Below, piece after piece: positions 32,961 through 37,150 of a stretch of 37,150 nucleotides of DNA. Made by a program: the position numbers and the translations under genes. The notes under the pieces are model-generated. The model was not told the origin of the DNA, searched no databases, and saw only the letters and a program-made list of their open reading frames with translations. The DNA comes from Candidatus Peregrinibacteria bacterium. GTDB lineage: Bacteria > Patescibacteriota > Gracilibacteria > CAIRYL01. The stretch is from contig JACRHZ010000051.1 in the NCBI GenBank assembly GCA_016220175.1, positions 1 to 37,150 on the forward strand, given 5' to 3'. Numbering within the stretch: position 1 is the stretch's first letter; every line of letters begins with the position of its first letter.

Positions 32961-33461
32961 ATGACTCAGAACTCCCACATTTTTCTTTCTCTTGGCTCAA
33001 ACGTTGGAAATCGCGAGGAATACGTCCAAAAAGCGATTTTGTCCATCGGGAAACTCGGAAATATTCTTCACATTTCTTCACTATGGGAAACTCTTCCGTG
33101 GGGAGAAAAAGATCAAGATCGGTTTCTAAATCTTGTTCTTGAAATGGAAACAAGTCATGCGCCTCAGCAGTTTTTACAAGAAATTCTTACCATTGAAAAA
33201 AAACTTGGAAGAAAAAGGACAAAAAAGTGGGGACCAAGAGAAATCGACATCGATATTCTCTTTTGGAATAACGAAATCATCGCAACAAAAGATCTTTCCA
33301 TTCCTCATCCATTTGCCCACATGAGGGCATTTGTGGTTGCTCCTCTTTTAGAAATTTGTCCAAAATATAATTTTCCAAACGGCGTAAGCGCAAAGAAGTA
33401 TTGGAATAATCTTTCAGACGAGGAAAAAAAGAGTGTCGAAAAATATGCTGCCTTAAAATAA
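32961..33461 (+). CDS. folK: 2-amino-4-hydroxy-6-hydroxymethyldihydropteridine pyrophosphokinase
   Basis: HPPK transfers pyrophosphate from ATP to the hydroxymethyl pterin in folate synthesis. The 166-residue product starts HIFLSLGSNVGNREEYVQKAI, has SSLWETLPWG (the Y-x-T-x-P-x-G segment), and the catalytic metal motif RKRTKKWGPREIDIDILFW, ending with IPHPFAHMRAFVVAPLLEI. All are conserved in FolK. No other folate genes lie nearby, which is noteworthy because CPR bacteria usually lack de novo folate synthesis. Start at the ATG 32961; the leader is AT-rich without Shine-Dalgarno. Confidence 0.95.
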   Translation: MTQNSHIFLSLGSNVGNREEYVQKAILSIGKLGNILHISSLWETLPWGEKDQDRFLNLVLEMETSHAPQQFLQEILTIEKKLGRKRTKKWGPREIDIDILFWNNEIIATKDLSIPHPFAHMRAFVVAPLLEICPKYNFPNGVSAKKYWNNLSDEEKKSVEKYAALK

Positions 33462-33465
33462 ATTC

Positions 33466-33494
33466 TTTTGAAATGATCTTTCTTAGAGTATAAT
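33466..33494 (+). promoter_or_regulatory. Promoter of the pilin-like gene
   Basis: TTTTGA, a 17-bp spacer and perfect TATAAT (33489-33494). The hexamer overlaps an upstream in-frame ATG (33493), which therefore cannot be the translation start; the ATG at 33523 is preferred. Confidence 0.55.
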
Positions 33495-33522
33495 GGTCGC
33501 TGTTTCTGATCATCATTTTTCT

Positions 33523-34050
33523 ATGGAACTCTCCTGGAAGAGCATCTCAGAGAATCTTCGAATGCAAGCTCAAAGCGGGAGCATTTTGCTTCTTGCAGCA
33601 ATTGCAGTTTCTGCAATGTCACTCACGACCATAAGTCTTGGATATTTGGTAATGGGAACTTCGGAATCAGGAGAAGAATTGGAACGCGCCACAGAGGGAT
33701 TTTTTGCGCTGGATACTGTTTTAGAAATGTCTCTGTATGACGCAACTGTCCATGGAGAAGGATATAGAGTCGCTTCAGAAGATTATAGCGCGGTTGCATT
33801 TGGGGCGAGAGATCAGGGGGCTTCAGATTGGGAACTCAAAAGTCAAGCACACATTGTTGTTGCGGGCGAAACAATATATACAACAGTCCCTTCATATAAT
33901 ACAGTCCCTCCACGACCAATTCAATTTATGGTCTATCCCTCAGAAGGACTTGGAGATTCGCTCAAAGATCCAAACTGGAATTCTATTCCTTCGGGCGGAA
34001 AAAATGTAGTCCCTCTCTATGTCGATAATACGGGAAAACCTCTTCCTTAG
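33523..34050 (+). CDS. Type IV pilin-like / PilX-like exported protein, interrupted by an amber codon
   Basis: A 175-residue product to the first stop. After a short basic N-terminus (MELSWKSISENLRMQAQ) comes a hydrophobic helix SGSILLLAAIAVSAMSLTTISLGYLVMG, resembling the N-terminus of minor pilins of the PilX type, then a soluble domain with predicted beta-strands. The frame closes at TAG 34048-34050 but continues open to TAA 34144-34146 with a conserved-looking Cys/Asp-rich tail (see separate entry). This makes a premature stop or readthrough likely. The start at 33523 is supported by the promoter, whose -10 overlaps the alternative ATG. The gene follows folK by 61 bp and is convergent with the methyltransferase gene. 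Minor-pilin assignment is by helix pattern and moderately sure. Confidence 0.65.
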   Translation: MELSWKSISENLRMQAQSGSILLLAAIAVSAMSLTTISLGYLVMGTSESGEELERATEGFFALDTVLEMSLYDATVHGEGYRVASEDYSAVAFGARDQGASDWELKSQAHIVVAGETIYTTVPSYNTVPPRPIQFMVYPSEGLGDSLKDPNWNSIPSGGKNVVPLYVDNTGKPLP

Positions 34051-34146
34051 TGTAATGATGGAATAAATAACGATGCAGACGCATTGGTAGACTATCCTGA
34101 CGATACTGAATGTAGCGATGCAAATGATAATGATGAAAACTCCTAA
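34048..34146 (+). pseudogene. In-frame continuation behind the TAG: CNDGxxND calcium-binding-like tail
   Basis: After the TAG the same frame codes CNDGINNDADALVDYPDD, then TEC, SDANDNDENS and a TAA. The usual module in CPR and other bacterial surface proteins is CNDGIDNDGDGLIDYPDDPGC followed by xxDNDE, so the conserved Cys, Asp and Asn ladder is almost intact. The end at 34146 is two bases from the convergent methyltransferase stop (34149), matching the tight packing seen elsewhere. The tail is therefore probably part of the pilin-like gene or was until recently. Confidence 0.75.
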
Positions 34147-34148
34147 GA

Positions 34149-34706
34149 TTATTTACAGAAAGCCACAGTCATCATGTCACTTGCATCAAGAAGAATGTCA
34201 AAAAAGAAAAACTCAAATTCACGATTTCTAAGTTTTGTAAACGCTTCCATTTTTTTTGGAAATTTTGCGGTATTATCTACGAGAATAATTCCGCGGGGAA
34301 AAAGGTGTTTTTTTGCGAATTCAAAGAATTCATGGGTTCTATTTTTCTGACCATCGATAAAGATAAGATCAAATTTTTCATGTTCATCGAGAACATTCAC
34401 GGCATCTCCAAAACGAAAATCAACATATTTTGAAAGATGCACTTTTGAAAGATTCTCTTGAGCTTCTTCAAAGCTCGGCTGAGAAACGTCGGACGTTACG
34501 AGTTTTCCTCCAGCATCTCGTAATGCATCTGCGAGAAAAATAGTAGAGAAGCCATTTGCACACCCAATCTCAAAAACATTTTTTGCACCAATGATTCTTA
34601 AAAAGAATTGTAAAATATGCCCAGAAGAAATGGAAATATTCGGAATATTTCGAGAAATTCCATCACGCTTCATCTGCTCGAGAAATCTCAAAAGTTCAGG
34701 AGACAT
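34149..34706 (-). CDS. Class I SAM-dependent methyltransferase (O-methyltransferase-like)
   Basis: A 185-residue protein with the Rossmann SAM-binding motif I NVFEIGCANGFSTIFLADAL (usually EIGTxxGYST), then KLVTSDVSQPSFEEAQENL (motif II acid) and KFDLIFIDGQKNRTHEFFEFAKKHLFPRGIILVDNTAKFP. This is the pattern of the O-methyltransferase family 3 (catechol/caffeoyl-CoA type): FIDGxK and the following VDN. The substrate is unknown. The frame is open to 34799, overlapping nrdR by 83 bases; the ATG at 34704-34706 starts MSPELLRFLEQMKRDGI, which fits family N-termini and leaves a 10-bp gap to nrdR. An internal alternative is the ATG at 34752-34754. Confidence 0.85.
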   Translation of the reverse strand: MSPELLRFLEQMKRDGISRNIPNISISSGHILQFFLRIIGAKNVFEIGCANGFSTIFLADALRDAGGKLVTSDVSQPSFEEAQENLSKVHLSKYVDFRFGDAVNVLDEHEKFDLIFIDGQKNRTHEFFEFAKKHLFPRGIILVDNTAKFPKKMEAFTKLRNREFEFFFFDILLDASDMMTVAFCK

Positions 34707-34716
34707 GAGGAAATAA

Positions 34717-35172
34717 TTATTTTTGAGGAGAGGAAAATAATTTTGAAATTTCATCCTTAAAATCTTCGACATCCTTGAAACTTCGATATACACTCGCAAA
34801 TCGAATAAAGGCTACATGATCGAGTTTTTTGAGTTCAACCATGAGATCTTCACCAATTTTTTGAGAAGTAATTTCCTTGCCTCCTCCCCATCCCTCCAGA
34901 AGTCTTGCGAGAGTTTCTTCAACTTGCTCACGGGTTACTGGTCTTTTGCTGCAGGCAATCCACACACTATGTTCAAGTTTTTCACGTGAAAATGGTTCTC
35001 GTGTTCCATTGTTTTTTACCACGATAAGTCCGGTAGTTTCGATTCGCTCAAAAGTGGTAAAACGATGAAGACATTTTTCGCATTCACGCCTCCTTCGCAC
35101 ACTTCGTCCCTCATCCGTAACACGCGAATCAATAACACGCGTATCAATGTTTTTACATTTTATACACTGCAT
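34717..35172 (-). CDS. nrdR: Transcriptional repressor NrdR
   Basis: Zinc- and nucleotide-binding repressor of ribonucleotide reductase genes. The 151-residue product starts MQCIKCKNIDTRVIDSRVTDEGRSVRRRRECEKCLHRFTTFERIE, the full NrdR zinc ribbon (Cys3, Cys6, Cys31, Cys34), followed by an ATP-cone (VVKNNGTREPFSREKLEHSVWIACSKRPV...VEETLARLL) and VAFIRFASVYRSFKDVEDFKDEISKL. The frame extends to 35274, but the added residues are not family-like, so the ATG at 35170-35172 is used. I do not see an NrdR-box pair next to it, and no nrd genes are in the window. A single DnaA-box match TTATCCACA lies upstream at 35326-35334. Confidence 0.97.
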   Translation of the reverse strand: MQCIKCKNIDTRVIDSRVTDEGRSVRRRRECEKCLHRFTTFERIETTGLIVVKNNGTREPFSREKLEHSVWIACSKRPVTREQVEETLARLLEGWGGGKEITSQKIGEDLMVELKKLDHVAFIRFASVYRSFKDVEDFKDEISKLFSSPQK

Positions 35173-35353
35173 ATAAATAAAAAAACAAGTACTCTTTTCT
35201 GCCGAAAATATACACGAGAAAATAGAGAAGCACAAAGTACAAAACTTAAATGAAATACCTACGAAAAAAATCAAAAAAACATTCGCTAAGGAAAATAATT
35301 TCGAGTATTATAAAGAGGACGACAATTATCCACAATTTATTTTTCATGTAATT

Positions 35354-36814
35354 ATGATCTCATTTGATATCGCTCCTCGAATAAATCGACGGAAACAAGC
35401 AGTTTTTTTCCCGTTTTTTAAAGAAGATGCAAAAAAATCCCTACGAAAGGCTTTTCGGGGACTCTCTTCTGTCCAAAAAAGAGCAGTTCGAAAAACATTA
35501 GAGTCAGGACGATTTCCCGCTTCAGGAGTTCTCCCTGTATTCTCAAATGATGCTCCTGTTTTTATCCAACTTCTCGGAGAGAAAAAAAAATTCACAACAC
35601 GAGAGGCAAGAGAGATAGGAGAAAGCCTCCATTCCACTGCTGCAAAATTTGAGGTGGAACAAGCTGCAGCTCTTTCCGGAGTTTTAAAAAAAGACCAATG
35701 GAAAGCTTTCCAAGAAGGGATCGTGCTCGGGCTCTATGAATTTGTTCACTGGAAAGGGGCAAAAAAATCTGAAGACTCAAAAAAGAAAAATGAGAAAGAA
35801 AAAAAACTTTCTCATGTACAAATTGTTGGACCGAAAGATGCATCCTGGGAAAAACAATTAAAAACTCTTTTTGAAGCCGTAAAATATACAAAGGATTTAA
35901 TCAATGAACCTCCGAACGTTGCAACTCCGAGTTATTTGGAAAAAATAGCTCGTGAAATCACAAAAAACCTTTCTCATGTCTCCATCGAAGTTCTCAGAGA
36001 AAAAGAACTTATCAAACTTGGATGTGGTGGAATTCTTGCGGTTGGTTTGGGGAGTGAGGAAGAATCACGACTTCTTCTTCTCAAGTATTCTGGAGGAAAA
36101 AAAGAGGCACCACTCGCTCTCGTCGGGAAAGGGGTGACATATGATAGCGGTGGACTCAACACCAAAGGACAATATATGCGGACGATGAAACAAGATTTGG
36201 GTGGCGCGGCAACAGTGCTTGGCGCTTTTTTTGCACTCGCAAAAACCAAAGTGAAAAAAAATATTATTGCAGCCATCCCTGCTGTTGAAAATCTCATTAG
36301 TGCAAAATCCTACAAACCGGATGATGTTCTCCGAATGTATAATGGGAAAACTGTTGAAATCACGAATACTGATGCTGAAGGACGACTTATTCTTGCAGAT
36401 GCGCTTGCATACGTAGAAAAACGCTATTCTCCACGGGCAATAGTAGATATGGCGACTCTTACCGGAGGCTGTGTGTATGCCGTGGGAAACGATATTGTCG
36501 CTCTCCTTGGAAAAAATTCTCAAATGGTTGCCGCACTTTTGGAATCTTCGAAGTCTGTTGATGAACCGCTTTGGGAACTCCCGATCCACGATCGCTATGA
36601 ACAGAATCTTGAATCAAAGATAGCAGACATTGTAAATGCTTCAGGGAAAATGAAAGCGATGGTAATTGAAGGAGCGCTCTTCCTTCAGCATTTTGTTACA
36701 GAGAAAACACCATGGTGTCATCTTGATATCGCCTCTGTGACGTTTGATGAAAATTTAGGAATGGCAACCGGAAGAAATGTGCGCCTTCTTTGGGATTTTG
36801 TGGAAAAATATTAG
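35354..36814 (+). CDS. pepA: M17 leucyl aminopeptidase
   Basis: Cytosolic zinc or manganese aminopeptidase that trims N-terminal residues. The 486-residue product has the M17 two-domain layout. The N-terminal macrodomain-like part (1-160) is lysine-rich, with EDSKKKNEKEKK at its end. The catalytic domain carries the conserved GKGVTYDSGGLNTKGQYMRTMKQDLGGAATVLGA (metal Lys/Asp and bicarbonate-site region) and ITNTDAEGRLILADALAYVEKRY, the NTDAEGRL signature. PRAIVDMATLTGGCVYAVG and LWELPIHDRYEQNLESKIADIVN follow. E. coli PepA also binds DNA in cer recombination; I do not claim that here. The TAG stop is directly followed by a 122-bp inverted-repeat element. Confidence 0.95.
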   Translation: MISFDIAPRINRRKQAVFFPFFKEDAKKSLRKAFRGLSSVQKRAVRKTLESGRFPASGVLPVFSNDAPVFIQLLGEKKKFTTREAREIGESLHSTAAKFEVEQAAALSGVLKKDQWKAFQEGIVLGLYEFVHWKGAKKSEDSKKKNEKEKKLSHVQIVGPKDASWEKQLKTLFEAVKYTKDLINEPPNVATPSYLEKIAREITKNLSHVSIEVLREKELIKLGCGGILAVGLGSEEESRLLLLKYSGGKKEAPLALVGKGVTYDSGGLNTKGQYMRTMKQDLGGAATVLGAFFALAKTKVKKNIIAAIPAVENLISAKSYKPDDVLRMYNGKTVEITNTDAEGRLILADALAYVEKRYSPRAIVDMATLTGGCVYAVGNDIVALLGKNSQMVAALLESSKSVDEPLWELPIHDRYEQNLESKIADIVNASGKMKAMVIEGALFLQHFVTEKTPWCHLDIASVTFDENLGMATGRNVRLLWDFVEKY

Positions 36815-36936
36815 GGAAACTCTGATAAATGCGAACTACTTCGTCATCTGCGACCAAAAATTCCTCGCCGTACATTGAGTACGACTGCGGATTTTTGGTC
36901 TTGATTCCTCGTATTTCATCATTTCTCAGAGTTTCC
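36815..36936. repeat. 122-bp quasi-palindromic element directly behind pepA (MITE- or terminator-like)
   Basis: It begins GGAAACTCTGA (36815-36825) and ends TCAGAGTTTCC (36926-36936), a perfect 11-bp inverted repeat. Inside, GACCAAAAATTCCTCGCCGTAC and GTACGACTGCGGATTTTTGGTC are near inverted copies around ATTGA. The flanks between also pair partly, so the whole element can fold into one long hairpin. It has no T-run after the stem. Terminal inverted repeats and lack of coding content fit a miniature transposable element, but no target-site duplication is evident, and a copy elsewhere in the genome would be needed. Confidence 0.75.
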
Positions 36937-37067
36937 GTGTTCCTGCTTTCTCTGTGATGATCTTTACTTTTTTCTATTTATCAGTATTTCCTTAGCTCGT
37001 TACAATTTCGGATCAGGCAATAATTTGCTGGACTGATGTAGAATGGGGGAGGATTTTTTTTGGAGGT

Positions 37068-37150
37068 ATGAATATTCAAGAACAAGAATTTCTTCAGCTT
37101 TTTCTTCCTGAAGGAATTCTGCAGTGGTTTGATGTGATACAAGGAGAAAA
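37068..37150 (+). CDS. Transposase, N-terminal fragment (3' end outside the window)
   Basis: An ATG at 37068-37070 opens MNIQEQEFLQLFLPEGIL followed by QWFDVIQGEK to the edge. The LLPEGIL-x-x-F-[DE]-[IV] segment resembles the N-terminal region of ISAon1-type transposases. Only 27 residues are visible, so the family call is tentative. Unlike nearly every gene in this window, it is preceded by purine-rich GGGGGAGGA and GGAGG, consistent with an acquired element. I cannot locate the left inverted repeat with confidence. Confidence 0.5.
   Translation, partial: MNIQEQEFLQLFLPEGILQWFDVIQGE

Noticed and set aside
35326-35334. Perfect DnaA box TTATCCACA between nrdR and pepA as an origin
   Set aside because: Only one perfect box in an 80-180-bp gap with no cluster; a 9-mer of this composition is expected by chance in AT-rich DNA.
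1-37150. Alternative genetic code (TGA as Gly, or TAG as Gln)
   Set aside because: TGA ends the SHOCT and TrmB-like genes at natural C-termini, and TAG ends mfd, pepA and the FecR gene. Only the pilin-like gene runs sensibly past a TAG.

Overview
The window looks like a contig from a Candidate Phyla Radiation (Patescibacteria) bacterium, most plausibly Peregrinibacteria or a close relative. This rests on the AT-rich sequence, compact gene packing, and several CPR-style surface proteins: a baseplate-J-like envelope protein, PKD-repeat and FN3/LPXTG proteins, a FecR/DUF5667 protein, and a pilin-like protein with a CNDGxxND tail. TGA and TAG both end recognisable genes at their expected C-termini, so the standard bacterial code applies and not the Gracilibacteria TGA=Gly code. 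Assignment to phylum is inference; no 16S or ribosomal protein is present. Both edges fall inside transposase genes (IS30-type on the left; an LPEGIL-type start on the right), as expected for a contig broken at repeats.

Layout. 1-16.9 kb is read almost entirely leftward: mfd, dnaN, a nucleotidyltransferase with a hexapeptide beta-helix, a ComEC-like metallo-beta-lactamase, an LPQTG-anchored FN3 protein, a DnaQ/DinG-type protein with a ruined helicase, (one rightward lipoprotein), ftsK, a DsbA-like lipoprotein, and a baseplate-J-like envelope protein. At 16.9 kb orientation flips. 17-26.9 kb is read rightward: a PKD membrane protein with a tiny membrane protein behind it, an FtsX/MacB-like permease, an ECF sigma factor paired with a FecR-domain membrane protein, an Elp3-type radical SAM enzyme, a DsrE-like protein, a SHOCT membrane protein, and a charged helical protein. 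One tRNA-His lies on the minus strand. 26.9-37.1 kb is mixed: pgeF and nnrD (overlapping), an SPFH/band-7 protein, glnA divergent from a TrmB-type regulator, ndk, folK, a pilin-like gene, a class I methyltransferase, nrdR, and a leucyl aminopeptidase (pepA).

How it fits together. DNA maintenance (mfd, dnaN, ftsK, DnaQ/DinG-like, nrdR, ndk), envelope and surface functions (LPQTG protein, PKD, baseplate-J-like, DsbA lipoprotein, pilin, SPFH), and regulation (ECF/FecR pair; TrmB/glnA pair) dominate.

Most interesting points: (1) an in-frame TAG splits the pilin-like gene from a conserved Cys/Asp-rich tail that stays open for 31 more codons; (2) a 19-bp palindrome overlaps a promoter between glnA and the TrmB-like gene, suggesting a local nitrogen switch; (3) almost no gene has a Shine-Dalgarno sequence, and many starts follow U/C-rich tracts; (4) the DinG-like protein has lost Walker A and DEAH but kept its exonuclease; (5) the 3' end of mfd seems to be made of IS30-end DNA; (6) a 122-bp quasi-palindromic element abuts the pepA stop. 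I did not find a CRISPR array, a defence island, or a clearly new multi-gene system.
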